Assembly (NCBI RefSeq): GCF_025909975.1
Contig: NZ_JAPCIO010000004.1
Span: 207,131 to 271,130, forward strand
Length of the DNA: 64,000 nucleotides
Direction: 5' to 3'
Origin: Flavobacterium lacisediminis
Lineage (GTDB): Bacteria; Bacteroidota; Bacteroidia; Flavobacteriales; Flavobacteriaceae
Numbering within the stretch: the stretch's first letter is position 1; every line of letters starts with the position of its first letter. This document shows positions 36,201-44,488 of this stretch, piece after piece. Below the pieces are notes generated by a model, which saw nothing but the letters and a program-made list of their open reading frames with translations, searched no databases and was not told the origin of the DNA. A program made the translations under genes and the position numbers.

Positions 36201-36715
36201 ATTTTACAGTTAAGGTTAATACAGTTCTTGACTTTTATATTGAAGAAACTTGTCAAAATAATGTCAAAACACTAACTGCTATTCCAATAAATGGTAGTTT
36301 TAATCTTGATGAAATTCAGTTTATTTGGACTGGTCCAAACGGATTTACAAGTGCAATCAACCCGATACAATTACAGGGACAAACTACTGGTAATTATGAT
36401 GTAACCATTCAAAATAATACCTGTCAAATTTCAAAAAGTATTGTAGTTGAGAGTTTAGCGTGTTCTATTCCTTCAGGAGTTTCGTCAAATGGTGATGGGT
36501 TAAATGACTTCTTTGATTTGTCAGGATTTGATGTTGATAATTTAAAAATATTCAATCGTTACGGAAGAGAAGTGTATTCTAAAGAGGATTATGAAAGAGA
36601 ATGGTATGGTCAAGATTTTAACGGACATATGTTACCAGCAGCAACTTATTATTATTATGTAAAGTTGGCTGATGGAGTTGAAAAAACGGGTTGGGTTTAC
36701 CTTACAATAGATTAA
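33227..36715 (+). CDS. Large secreted protein with T9SS type B sorting domain
   Basis: 1162 residues: signal peptide (MRKFVVFFLLICQFGFSQ), about ten divergent beta-sandwich units each with a paired Cys/DxCGN pattern (FDNCGN, VDRCG, IDSCN, LDSCGN, TNTCGN, EDACGN), two similar WTGPNGFTS modules near residues 955 and 1035, and a C-terminal type B T9SS signal (SNGDGLNDFFDLSGFDV, LKIFNRYGREVYSKEDY, GWVYLTID). This is the layout of large Bacteroidetes cell-surface adhesins. The DxCGN spacing suggests one disulfide per unit. Its end overlaps the convergent regulator gene by 4 bases. Confidence 0.9.
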   Translation: MRKFVVFFLLICQFGFSQLSDFTLSVVVSHETCQGNGVLNFSVQNTSPGATITYSVYLASNLINPISVTQSNSLAGLNAGNYVVIATQYLNGDSNSTQQQATINNNLNPLTFIITEQNVKCGNDGVLTATVTSGIPVSYEIISGPVIFSPQTSNVFSGLPVGNYAIRVFDNCGNGVVNSFALTQQYTPVLLYSEIDSNLTCNTVTIGVEGNFSNSNLAFPLQLEIIVYPPNNGTPIIYSQTIATPFPFAVEQVIQRFDGDYYYDIRVVDRCGIETRKNQNLLNKDLKLNFDIFSGCVAKLQLLVENAVANYTINFISTPSNFNPSFSYNYHPGPYTINDPLFQNAYDGIYTIQIIDSCNKIVTRSITVQNPEIPIERFVSSDGCGTISFFSNPISDISFISVHLISAPATYTGVVPSDLSSFIITITNAQNLTSSSWTNLGYVPGVYVFQILDSCGNLHNLTITVPPAVPGGFYSYQYPGCDIGMGSVNGNFAGSGGNIYRIGSIKVITAPSNFPFPLPYEITDFSNSSFNLINVPQGDYTIQMTNTCGNVQTNIINVVGYYENETSLIVDQLCSSFNFIFEHQGNGVSIRYGLQKLDDATGNWVNPINGEQIINNVITGSNFYSINHNSYNNNLPFTGKFRIIKVYSKLPAGTNCIRIIKEFEVLRNPKIVDYDIINCTDGQTIVSLEAIGIGQLIYRIVRKENISYIVNNGTDNVFLNLTPALYDFEVEDACGNVLTQQIQILDNVPMQVIPNLCENQLSTLSLPNFAFLQYEWWKDGSPSVILSNSNVLTFNPFNFVSDGGIYYVRITHIGRPNSCLNSIISYTISNQLENPQAGLDTTVNFCNSRSVLNLNNYLSGTFNTNGTWTEITSSNSIVNNGIWNATSVPFGSYQFKYEVSGFCSVIDNAIITINLNEKPVLNIATNFYELCSGENLLIDSGVGDSNFDFLWTGPNGFTSTDEVIQINTIQDNSEGTYSLLVSNNGCNSDVFDFTVKVNTVLDFYIEETCQNNVKTLTAIPINGSFNLDEIQFIWTGPNGFTSAINPIQLQGQTTGNYDVTIQNNTCQISKSIVVESLACSIPSGVSSNGDGLNDFFDLSGFDVDNLKIFNRYGREVYSKEDYEREWYGQDFNGHMLPAATYYYYVKLADGVEKTGWVYLTID

Positions 36716-37458
36716 CGTTTTATAATCTGAATTTGATCTAAGATTTGTTGAGCTTTATCTGGAGAAACTGGAATTTGAGCTTTATTCTCTAATTCAATAC
36801 TTCCACCATCTGATTTATTGAAAGCTACTACGAAGTTAAAATTTACGATATACGATTTATGAATACGCAAAAATCGTGAATCGGAGCATAAAATATCTTC
36901 GAAATTCTTTAAGTTTCGACTTACTAATTGTTTGCTGCCATCACTACAAAAAACTTCTGAATAAGCGCCTTCACCTTTGATATACATGATTTTATCGGTA
37001 TCTAAAAATAACAATGTATTACCAGACGGAACGGCTATTTTTGTTAAGGTTTCTTGTTGCAAATTTTCTTTAAAAGCTCTAAAATTTTCAAAACGTTGTT
37101 TTTGTTTGGCAACTCGTTCAACGGCTTCGGCTAATTCTTCTGGAATTATAGGTTTTAATAAATAATCAACAGCAGAAAATTTGAATGCCTTTAAAGCATA
37201 TTCGTTATAAGCTGTAGTAAAAATAATAGAGAAATTAACTTCATTTTCATCGAAGAAATCTAATAATTCTAAACCACTATGTCCAGGCATTTCAATGTCT
37301 AATAACACAATATCAGGTTGGTGTTTTCTGATTGCTTTTACGCCTTCTGGCAAGTTTTCGCATTCAGCAACTATAGTAACTTGAGGGCAATATTCTTTTA
37401 AAAGTAACGATAAGGAAACTCTGGCTCTTTTTTCGTCGTCTATAATAATGGCTTTCAT
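36712..37458 (-). CDS. LytTR family response regulator
   Basis: 248 residues: an N-terminal receiver domain (IIIDDEKRAR, phospho-acceptor Asp in VLLDIEMPG, TTAYNEYALKAF) and a C-terminal LytTR DNA-binding domain (IMYIKGEGAYSEVF, LRIHKSYIVNFNFV). LytTR proteins bind 9-10 bp direct repeats about 21 bp apart; three such paired sites exist in this window (40372-40402, 40432-40462, 42451-42481). It ends by overlapping the upstream convergent gene and starts 1 base after the kinase gene, its obvious partner. Confidence 0.93.
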   Translation of the reverse strand: MKAIIIDDEKRARVSLSLLLKEYCPQVTIVAECENLPEGVKAIRKHQPDIVLLDIEMPGHSGLELLDFFDENEVNFSIIFTTAYNEYALKAFKFSAVDYLLKPIIPEELAEAVERVAKQKQRFENFRAFKENLQQETLTKIAVPSGNTLLFLDTDKIMYIKGEGAYSEVFCSDGSKQLVSRNLKNFEDILCSDSRFLRIHKSYIVNFNFVVAFNKSDGGSIELENKAQIPVSPDKAQQILDQIQIIKR

Positions 37459-37459
37459 T

Positions 37460-40318
37460 TTAATACGTAATAGGAATTTCTATAATTACTTTTGTACCTA
37501 AAGATTGCTCATTTTTATTGAATTTATCGTCAAAATTAATGGCAATATTTTTTTGTTTGTATTGATTCAGTAAGGCAATTCGATTTTGTATGGCTTCGGT
37601 TGCAAACGACAAATGATCTTTGTTTTTTATGGCATTTAATTCGGCGCTTTTTTGACGTCCAATCCCGTTGTCATCAATTGTGATTTTTAAAGAATCAAAT
37701 ATGCGTTCAAAATCGATAGTCAGCTTCTTTTCACCTTTTTTATGTAGCAAGCCATGTTTAACGGCATTTTCTACATAAGGTTGTAATAACATCGATGGAA
37801 TTTTGATATTATCAATGTCAATGCCATAGGCAATGTTAATTTCGTAGCTAAAATCTTCATCAAAACGTGCTTTTTCAATGTCTAAATACAAGCCTAAAGT
37901 TTTAATTTCTTCAGAAAGTGTAATATTTTCTTTCTCACTCATTTCCAAAATTGTTCGGGTCAATGTTGAAAATTTTGATAAATAAGAAACGGCCTGTTTT
38001 TTGTCATTAGATAAAATATAAGACTGAATGGTGTTAAGCGCATTGTAAAAGAAATGCGGATTCATTTGCGACTTGATCGCTTTTAATTTCGATTGGTTTA
38101 AATTCTTTTCTAAATTAACTTTATCTAATAAAAGCTGATTTTTCTTTTCTATTTTCTGAATCTGATATTTATAAAACGTATACAATAGCGCTATGATAAT
38201 CAAACTCATGTAAATCAAGAAAAACGTATTCAGCCAAAATGGCTTGTTGATTTTAAAATCGATTTGCTTTATTTTAGTTTCATAATTGGCATCGATTTTT
38301 AAAAACAAATTATAATCACCTGGTGAAAGCGATGATAAAATAAGGTTTTTATTATCGGCATCTAAACGGTTCCAATTGCCGTCATTTATTTTGTATAAGA
38401 CACTCTTTTTTTCGTTTGGAATAAAAGAAAGCACCGAAAAGTTTACTGTTATATCATTTTGATTGTATTCTAACTCGCTTAGATTGTTTTCTTTGTAAAG
38501 AATTCCATTGACTTTAATTTCATTAATGATTAATTCGGGTTTTGCGAATTCTTTATTTTTAAATTTATTCTTAACGATAATTCCTTTAGAGGTAGCAAAA
38601 TAAATTTGGTCTTTAACTATTGCAACATCGGTAACTTCTAAATCGCTTGTTAATGGTAAAATTTTGCGATAATTGTTTTTAATTAAGTTGTATTCAATTA
38701 TTCCGTTTGTGGTAAAAATGAAAATAGAATTTTCCTGAATTTTAAATTTGGTGAAGCGTTCTTTCAGGTGTTTTTCAAATATAGAAACTTTTGTTACCGT
38801 ATTTTTCGAATCGATTTTATACAATTCTTCACTAGTAGATAAAGCATAAACGGTATTTTTATAGGATTGTAAGTTGGTAACATAAAGTGTTTTGTTTTGA
38901 AATTTTATTTCGTTAACTCCGTTTAAATTCACAAATTTTAAGCCCATATTAGTTGCATAATAAATGCAATTATTTTCAGGATTAAATGCTGTAGATTTCC
39001 CGTTAGATTTAATTAAAGCACTTTCATTAAAATTTAAAGATGCGTTTAAATTTTTATTATGTAAATTATCCCATTTGCTTTTTTTATTACTAACTTTAAA
39101 CAAGCCACAAATTCCACTAGCTGCAAAAGAGTAATAGGTGTCGTCAATTTTTTTGATATCTTTTACAGCAAAAGATTTTTCGTTTGAAACAATATTTTGA
39201 TTGTTTAAAATTTTAAATTTTGATGAAGTAAAATAGATGTTTTTTTCTTTTTCGTTTCCAATAATTTGGTTGATAGGATGGTTGCTGTTGTTTTTGTAAA
39301 CAGTATTTACTGATAAATCGTTTAATTGTAATCCAAAAATAAGATCGTTTTCGGTGCCTATCAAAAGCTGATTGTCATATGATGAAAAAACGGTTGGTTT
39401 AGGAGATAAAGGAATAAAATTATTTTTAAAATCTTGAATAAATAACAAGCCACTATTAACTGTTGAAATCCAATAATTTTGTTGTTTATCTTTAAAAATA
39501 TAGGAAACATTAAAGTCGGAAAAGTAAGTCGTTGCTTTTTCATTTTCATATTTTATAATTCCGTTTGGAGTACACAACCAAGGCGCATTATCAATTATGG
39601 CTAAATTTTGTATAAAATCGAAAGAACTATTGAACTTCTTTTTTGAAAGTTGATTTTCCTTGTAGGTGTAATAATAATTTGAAAATTTCGAAACGACAAA
39701 AAATTCATTATTTAATTCTTGAATAATTGGTACTTCTAGTGTTTTTCTAAAATCTTCTGTTAGAGGATAGGTTTTTATTTTATTTGGATAGTCAATTTCG
39801 TAAATATGCTCTCCAACAAAGTAAAATTTTGAATTGGAAGTATAGGTAGCTCGAATATATTCGTCTTTAAGAGGATAGGTATAAACCAATTGCAATGTTT
39901 TTAAATCATAAACGGCTACACTTTTAGTTTGAATTAAAAAAAGTTTGTCTTTAATTATACCAAATTTTATGTAACCCACAGATTCTTTTTGAGGTAAGTT
40001 TTTTAACTCGCCATTTTCAACGTAATACAAGTAGCCATCAAAGTTACTGTACCAAATTCTTCCAAAACTATCTTCGTTTATACACGAACCCGATTTTGAT
40101 GTTTGAGTATCAGAAGTATAGGTTTTAAAAACACTTCCGTCATAACGGCACAATCCTTTACCTGTTGCAAACCACATAAAGCCTTTACTGTCTTGGAAAA
40201 TATCATAAACACTATTAGAAGGTAATCCATTAGTTCTGTCAATACTGTAATAATAAGGGTTTTGCCCAAAGGTGATTTGGGTAAAAAGTAGCAACAATAT
40301 GATTTTTAGAAACTTCAA
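37460..40318 (-). CDS. LytS-type sensor histidine kinase with periplasmic beta-propeller and Y_Y_Y domain
   Basis: 952 residues: signal peptide (LKIILLLLFTQITFGQ), two-component-type propeller blades (GLPSNSVYDIFQDSKGFMWFATGKGL...), a Y_Y_Y-like Ig domain before one transmembrane helix (FFLIYMSLIIIALLYTF near residue 705-725), then a His_kinase domain of the LytS type (QMNPHFFYNALNTIQ with the phosphorylatable His) and a HATPase (PSMLLQPYVENAVKHG, IDDNGIGR). The architecture resembles Bacteroidetes propeller sensors but without the fused response regulator of hybrid HTCS. Forms an operon with the LytTR gene. Its promoter carries paired LytTR-like sites, implying autoregulation. Confidence 0.93.
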   Translation of the reverse strand: MKFLKIILLLLFTQITFGQNPYYYSIDRTNGLPSNSVYDIFQDSKGFMWFATGKGLCRYDGSVFKTYTSDTQTSKSGSCINEDSFGRIWYSNFDGYLYYVENGELKNLPQKESVGYIKFGIIKDKLFLIQTKSVAVYDLKTLQLVYTYPLKDEYIRATYTSNSKFYFVGEHIYEIDYPNKIKTYPLTEDFRKTLEVPIIQELNNEFFVVSKFSNYYYTYKENQLSKKKFNSSFDFIQNLAIIDNAPWLCTPNGIIKYENEKATTYFSDFNVSYIFKDKQQNYWISTVNSGLLFIQDFKNNFIPLSPKPTVFSSYDNQLLIGTENDLIFGLQLNDLSVNTVYKNNSNHPINQIIGNEKEKNIYFTSSKFKILNNQNIVSNEKSFAVKDIKKIDDTYYSFAASGICGLFKVSNKKSKWDNLHNKNLNASLNFNESALIKSNGKSTAFNPENNCIYYATNMGLKFVNLNGVNEIKFQNKTLYVTNLQSYKNTVYALSTSEELYKIDSKNTVTKVSIFEKHLKERFTKFKIQENSIFIFTTNGIIEYNLIKNNYRKILPLTSDLEVTDVAIVKDQIYFATSKGIIVKNKFKNKEFAKPELIINEIKVNGILYKENNLSELEYNQNDITVNFSVLSFIPNEKKSVLYKINDGNWNRLDADNKNLILSSLSPGDYNLFLKIDANYETKIKQIDFKINKPFWLNTFFLIYMSLIIIALLYTFYKYQIQKIEKKNQLLLDKVNLEKNLNQSKLKAIKSQMNPHFFYNALNTIQSYILSNDKKQAVSYLSKFSTLTRTILEMSEKENITLSEEIKTLGLYLDIEKARFDEDFSYEINIAYGIDIDNIKIPSMLLQPYVENAVKHGLLHKKGEKKLTIDFERIFDSLKITIDDNGIGRQKSAELNAIKNKDHLSFATEAIQNRIALLNQYKQKNIAINFDDKFNKNEQSLGTKVIIEIPITY

Positions 40319-40335
40319 TTAGTATTGATTTATAA

Positions 40336-40402
40336 CAAATATAGGAAATAAAGGAATATGGATTAAACTCAGTTAATGAAACCCTCTTTTTAATTAACGA
40401 AA
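40336..40402 (-). promoter_or_regulatory. Kinase promoter with paired LytTR-like sites
   Basis: On the minus strand TTTCGTTAAT (40402-40393) and TTTCATTAAC (40381-40372) form a direct repeat with 21 bp periodicity; the -7 box TATATTTG is at 40343-40336, 29 bases beyond the end of the second repeat. Geometry matches the two plus-strand sites at 40432 and 42451. Confidence 0.65.
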
Positions 40403-40431
40403 TCGATTTTAATTGTTTTTTAGGCTTGATT

Positions 40432-40499
40432 TTTCGTTAACTGAAAAAGGGATTTGGTAAACTCAACGAAAATTTAAGATGTGATAAAGAATACTTTTG
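40432..40499 (+). promoter_or_regulatory. RCC1-gene promoter with paired LytTR-like sites
   Basis: TTTCGTTAAC (40432-40441) and TTTGGTAAAC (40453-40462) are direct repeats 21 bp apart; the -7 box TACTTTTG is at 40492-40499, starting 30 bases after the second repeat ends. No -33 TTG is present at the normal position, as expected for an activator-dependent promoter. Confidence 0.65.
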
Positions 40500-40523
40500 A
40501 ATCAAATTTTAAATTTTTAAACA

Positions 40524-42305
40524 ATGAAAACACGATTACTTTTTTTGTGCTTTGTATTTTTCCAAATATCGGTTTTTTCTCAATGTTGGAACAAAATATC
40601 AGCAGGATATCAACACACTTTAGCAATAAAGCAAGATGGAACTTTATGGGCTTGGGGCAGAAATACTGAAAGCCAGCTAGGTGATGGTACGATAGTAAAC
40701 AAAAGCACTCCAACACAAATTGGAACAGATAATAATTGGGTAATGGTAAGTGCTTCCTTTCGACACAGCGTAGCTTTAAAATCCAATGGTACTTTATGGG
40801 TTTGGGGAACAGGAACTCTTGGAACTCAATCAACACCTGGACAAATTATCTTGTCTGTACCAACACAAATAGGAACAGACACTAATTGGAGCTTTATTGA
40901 AACATCAGATGGTGCCACATTTGCAATTAAAACAAACGGGACTCTTTGGTCTTGGGGTTTTGATAATTTCGGTAAATTAGGAAAAGGTGGCGTAGGCAAT
41001 TCAAATATTCCAGAACAAGTAGGTACCGCGACTAATTGGGTTACAGTTTCTAGTTCAAATACTCATACAATTGGAGTTCGCTCAAATGGAACATTGTGGG
41101 TATGGGGAAGTGGTGCAGATGGAAAATTAGGTTTAAGTTCATTTACTAATTATTCAGCTCCTGTGCAACTGGGGACTGATACTAATTGGAGTAAAGTTAG
41201 TACCGGAGTTGATCATTCTGTTGCTATCAAAACGAATGGAACTTTATGGTCTTGGGGAAAAAATGATGTAGGGCAATTAGGAAGCGGCTCATTAGCAAGT
41301 CCTATTATTCTTCCTATTCAAATAGGTTTAGATACTTCATGGTCGAGAATAGATGCTGGTGACTTTCATAATATTGCATTAAAAACAAATGGTACACTTT
41401 GGACTTGGGGAAATAATTTTAGAGGTCAACTAGGAAATGGAAACACAACATTAAGTACATCGCCAGTACAAAGAGGAGTTGTATCCACATGGGAAACAAT
41501 TGCTGCTGGTTATGAGCATTCTATGGGGTTACAGACTGATAAATCATTAAACACTTGGGGTTATAATATTGATGGACGTTTAGGAGATGGAACAACAACC
41601 AATCGTTTGACGCCAACTCTTGTTAATGGTTTAAGTGTTACACCAACATTTGCGGCTGTGAGTCCAATTTGTTCAGGTGCTACATTATCGGCTTTGCCAA
41701 CGACTTCTACTAATGGTATTGCAGGAACATGGTCGCCAGCGTTGAATAATACAGCAACAACTACTTATACGTTTACACCAAGTGCTGGACAGTGCGCAAC
41801 AACACAAACGTTGACTATTACGGTAAATTCAGTGCAAACTCCATCAGGTAATGTAACACAAACTTTTGTACAAGGAGCAACACTTGCAAATATTAGTGTA
41901 AATCCAACAACTGTAATTTGGTTTGCTTCTGAATCGGATGCTATTTCTGATACGAATCCATTATCATCAGGAACTTTATTAACTAATAATTCTACTTATT
42001 ATGCTGTTAATGTAGTTGGAGGTTGCAGAAGTATTGCATTTGCTATTACTGTTGCTGTTACATTGAGTGGAGATGATTTTAATTCAACAAGTTTTATTGT
42101 ATATCCAAACCCAGTTCGTGATATATTAAACATAGAAACGGCTTTAGAAGTACAATCAGTAGAAATTTACAACATCCAAGGGCAAAAAATAATGTCTTCT
42201 AATCAAAAACAAATTAATGTTGCTGATTTATCAGTTGGAATATACATAATCAGAATTCAAGATACAGATAATGCTATGGCTACTATAAAATTCGTAAAAC
42301 AATAA
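40524..42305 (+). CDS. RCC1-repeat secreted protein with T9SS type A sorting domain
   Basis: 593 residues: signal peptide (LLFLCFVFFQISVFSQ), then about seven RCC1 repeats of roughly 50 residues (pattern ALKxNGTLWxWGxNxxGQLG and PxQIGTDTNW), forming a seven-bladed propeller. Next come an Ig-like linker (SPICSGATLSALPTTSTNG) and a type A T9SS tail from YPNPVRDILNIE to KFVKQ. Surface-exposed or secreted; ligand unknown. The tail is almost the same as that of the next gene at DNA level. Divergent from the kinase gene, with shared regulatory sites between. Confidence 0.9.
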   Translation: MKTRLLFLCFVFFQISVFSQCWNKISAGYQHTLAIKQDGTLWAWGRNTESQLGDGTIVNKSTPTQIGTDNNWVMVSASFRHSVALKSNGTLWVWGTGTLGTQSTPGQIILSVPTQIGTDTNWSFIETSDGATFAIKTNGTLWSWGFDNFGKLGKGGVGNSNIPEQVGTATNWVTVSSSNTHTIGVRSNGTLWVWGSGADGKLGLSSFTNYSAPVQLGTDTNWSKVSTGVDHSVAIKTNGTLWSWGKNDVGQLGSGSLASPIILPIQIGLDTSWSRIDAGDFHNIALKTNGTLWTWGNNFRGQLGNGNTTLSTSPVQRGVVSTWETIAAGYEHSMGLQTDKSLNTWGYNIDGRLGDGTTTNRLTPTLVNGLSVTPTFAAVSPICSGATLSALPTTSTNGIAGTWSPALNNTATTTYTFTPSAGQCATTQTLTITVNSVQTPSGNVTQTFVQGATLANISVNPTTVIWFASESDAISDTNPLSSGTLLTNNSTYYAVNVVGGCRSIAFAITVAVTLSGDDFNSTSFIVYPNPVRDILNIETALEVQSVEIYNIQGQKIMSSNQKQINVADLSVGIYIIRIQDTDNAMATIKFVKQ

Positions 42306-42306
42306 T

Positions 42307-42408
42307 ATGAATTATTTAAAATCTAAAATAGAATTTTATAAACTAGAGTTGTTACTCTTTGTGTTATATGTATTTATCTTTTTTGTAGTTATTCAATTTG
42401 TATTTTAA
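42307..42408 (+). CDS. 33-residue hydrophobic small ORF
   Basis: Begins 1 base after the RCC1 gene stop: a short polar N-terminus (MNYLKSKIEFYKLE) and a single membrane-spanning stretch (LLLFVLYVFIFFVVIQFVF), ending just before a terminator. Position after the stop suggests translational coupling. It could be a small membrane protein or a chance frame in A/T-rich sequence. Confidence 0.4.
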   Translation: MNYLKSKIEFYKLELLLFVLYVFIFFVVIQFVF

Positions 42409-42416
42409 ATTAAAAG

Positions 42417-42440
42417 AGCATCAATTTTGATGCTTTTTTT
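42417..42440 (+). terminator. Intrinsic terminator after the RCC1 gene
   Basis: AGCATCA (42417-42423), AATT loop, TGATGCT (42428-42434) and a T-run. Confidence 0.85.
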
Positions 42441-42450
42441 GTTTTTGAGG

Positions 42451-42518
42451 TTTCGTTAACCGAAAAAAGGATTTGGTAAACTCGTTTAAAATTTAAGGTA
42501 GGATTAATAATACTTTTG
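42451..42518 (+). promoter_or_regulatory. FN3/LamG-gene promoter with paired LytTR-like sites
   Basis: TTTCGTTAAC (42451-42460) and TTTGGTAAAC (42472-42481), 21 bp apart; -7 box TACTTTTG at 42511-42518, starting 30 bases after the second repeat ends. About 80 bases here are clearly related to 40432-40515, so the promoter was duplicated along with the regulatory sites. Confidence 0.65.
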
Positions 42519-42543
42519 AACCAAATTTTAAAATTTTTCTCTT

Positions 42544-44313
42544 ATGAAATCAAGATTACTAGTGTTTTTTCTTTTTAGTTTCTCATTTTTAAGCGCACAA
42601 GTTGCAACTTTCAATTCCGTTTTGAATAGTTATAATATTGCAGCAACTTCGGCTACTATTAGTAATATCATTACTTCAAGTTCTAATGTTACCGTTTATT
42701 ACCAATTAGCAACAGGTAGTGCAAGTAATGTTGCATTATCACCTACTTATGGAGGTTCATTAAATTCAACTGGAACTTGGACGGTTCCATTTAATTTATC
42801 TGGATTAACGCCAAATACAACTTATTACTTCAGATTTAGAGCGGATAATGCCTCAGGGACTTCTTATTCAACAACCGGTTCTTTTACTACATTAAGTGCT
42901 GTTCCAACAGTTACTTTTACAAATAGTCCTAGTACTTATAACTCAACTAGTGTAGCCTACTCTTTAAATGCTAATGGATTGGCTACAACTTCATTAGTTC
43001 GTTATGGTTTAGCAAGTGGGAATTTGTCTAATCAAGCTACAGGCTCTTCTTCTTCAGGAACTTCTGCAATTGCTGCTTTTGCTAATTTATCAGGGCTTTT
43101 ACCAAGTACTACGTATTATTTTCAAATTGAAGCTACAAATTCTGCAGGTACTTCCTCAAGTCCTATATTGAGTTTCACTACAGATACGCAAGCGCCAGGG
43201 ATTTATAGTGTTTCAACGTCATCAATTACAACAAATTCTGCTACTATTAATTATTCTGTTTGGGATAAAGAATTGACTACAACTTCATTAGTTCGTTATG
43301 GTTTATCTAGCGGGAGTTTAACCAATCAAGTTGCTGGATTTTCTGTTTCGGGAAATGCGACAATATCAGGTAATGCGAGTTTAACAGGTTTAAATCCAGC
43401 CACAACTTATTATTATCAAGTGGAAGCTACAAATGCAGCAGGAATTTCTACTAGTAATGTAGCAAGTTTTACTACATTAGCATTGCCTTCACAAATAGCA
43501 AATTATCCTTTTAATAATTCATTAAATAATTCAGGAGGAAACAATCCGTTTTCAGCACCTAATACAACTTTTGTTACCGATAGAGCAAGCCAAATGACAT
43601 CTGCTATTAGAATAGGAAGTACAACAGTTCCTTCAACAGCAACAATTCCAAACTTACCAATTGGTAATACAGAAAGAACAATTTCTTTTTGGCATAAAAA
43701 ACCAACACATACAACTGCAATTGGATTATTTGCCTATGGCACGGGAGGAAGTTTGCAAACTTTTGGAGTATATTTATTAGCAAACGGAAATTATGTATTT
43801 CAAGGCTCTGTTACTGATTATACTTTTACATCAAGTGCAACGGCAGCAAATGCTTGGATTCATACTGTTGTAACGTATAAAAATGGAGTTGTAAAATTAT
43901 ATAATAATGGGGTATTAGTTGGTTCAACAAACTTAAATCTTAATACTGGTAGTTCAACATTCAGACTAGGAGGAAATCAAGCCATCGTTGAATTTGATGA
44001 TTTGCAAATTTATAACTACGAATTAAATGTATCACAAGTAGGTGAATTGTACAACAACAACGTTTTAGCATCATCTGATTTCTCTCAAAATAATTTAGAA
44101 GTAAAATTATATCCAAATCCAGTTCGTGATATATTAAATATAGAAATCGAAAACGATATTCAATCTATAGAAATTTATAACATTCAAGGGCAAAAAGTGC
44201 TTTCATCTAATCAAAAACAAATCAATGTTTCTGATTTAGCTACCGGAATGTATATGGTAAGAATTCAAGATATAGATAATAAAATCGCAACTAAGAAAAT
44301 TGTAATTAAGTAG
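42544..44313 (+). CDS. FN3-like/LamG-like secreted protein with T9SS type A sorting domain
   Basis: 589 residues: signal peptide (LLVFFLFSFSFLSAQ), three fibronectin type III-like repeats each ending LSGLTPNTTYYFRFRADNASG or similar, a concanavalin-like LamG domain (IANYPFNNSLNN, TISFWHKKPTH, FDDLQIYNYELN), and a type A tail from YPNPVRDILNIE to KKIVIK. The LamG fold often binds glycans, so a surface carbohydrate-binding or adhesive role is plausible. Shares promoter layout and tail with the RCC1 gene. Confidence 0.9.
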   Translation: MKSRLLVFFLFSFSFLSAQVATFNSVLNSYNIAATSATISNIITSSSNVTVYYQLATGSASNVALSPTYGGSLNSTGTWTVPFNLSGLTPNTTYYFRFRADNASGTSYSTTGSFTTLSAVPTVTFTNSPSTYNSTSVAYSLNANGLATTSLVRYGLASGNLSNQATGSSSSGTSAIAAFANLSGLLPSTTYYFQIEATNSAGTSSSPILSFTTDTQAPGIYSVSTSSITTNSATINYSVWDKELTTTSLVRYGLSSGSLTNQVAGFSVSGNATISGNASLTGLNPATTYYYQVEATNAAGISTSNVASFTTLALPSQIANYPFNNSLNNSGGNNPFSAPNTTFVTDRASQMTSAIRIGSTTVPSTATIPNLPIGNTERTISFWHKKPTHTTAIGLFAYGTGGSLQTFGVYLLANGNYVFQGSVTDYTFTSSATAANAWIHTVVTYKNGVVKLYNNGVLVGSTNLNLNTGSSTFRLGGNQAIVEFDDLQIYNYELNVSQVGELYNNNVLASSDFSQNNLEVKLYPNPVRDILNIEIENDIQSIEIYNIQGQKVLSSNQKQINVSDLATGMYMVRIQDIDNKIATKKIVIK

Positions 44314-44384
44314 TTAGTTTTTTTGTTTTAGATTTAGGTGTTGCCTAGTAAACAAAGGGTTTTGTAAAATAAACCTCAATTTAC

Positions 44385-44416
44385 TTGACAACGCCTATTT
44401 CATAATCGTATATTTG
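44385..44416 (+). promoter_or_regulatory. queA promoter
   Basis: TTG at 44385-44387 and TATATTTG at 44409-44416, 21 base spacer; about 70 bases before queA. Confidence 0.5.
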
Positions 44417-44488
44417 CAAACTGAATTTTAGTGTTTTATGAAAACAACTCTTAAACACCTAAACTTTTAAACACTTAAATATATTTTA

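Noticed and set aside
44344..44369. GTAAAC and TTTGTAAAA strings before queA as a fourth LytTR site
   Set aside because: The two half-sites are 16 bp apart, not 21, and do not match the repeat well.
44440..44472. Ten-codon ORF (MKTTLKHLNF) before queA as a leader peptide
   Set aside because: No biased codons and no terminator downstream; likely chance.
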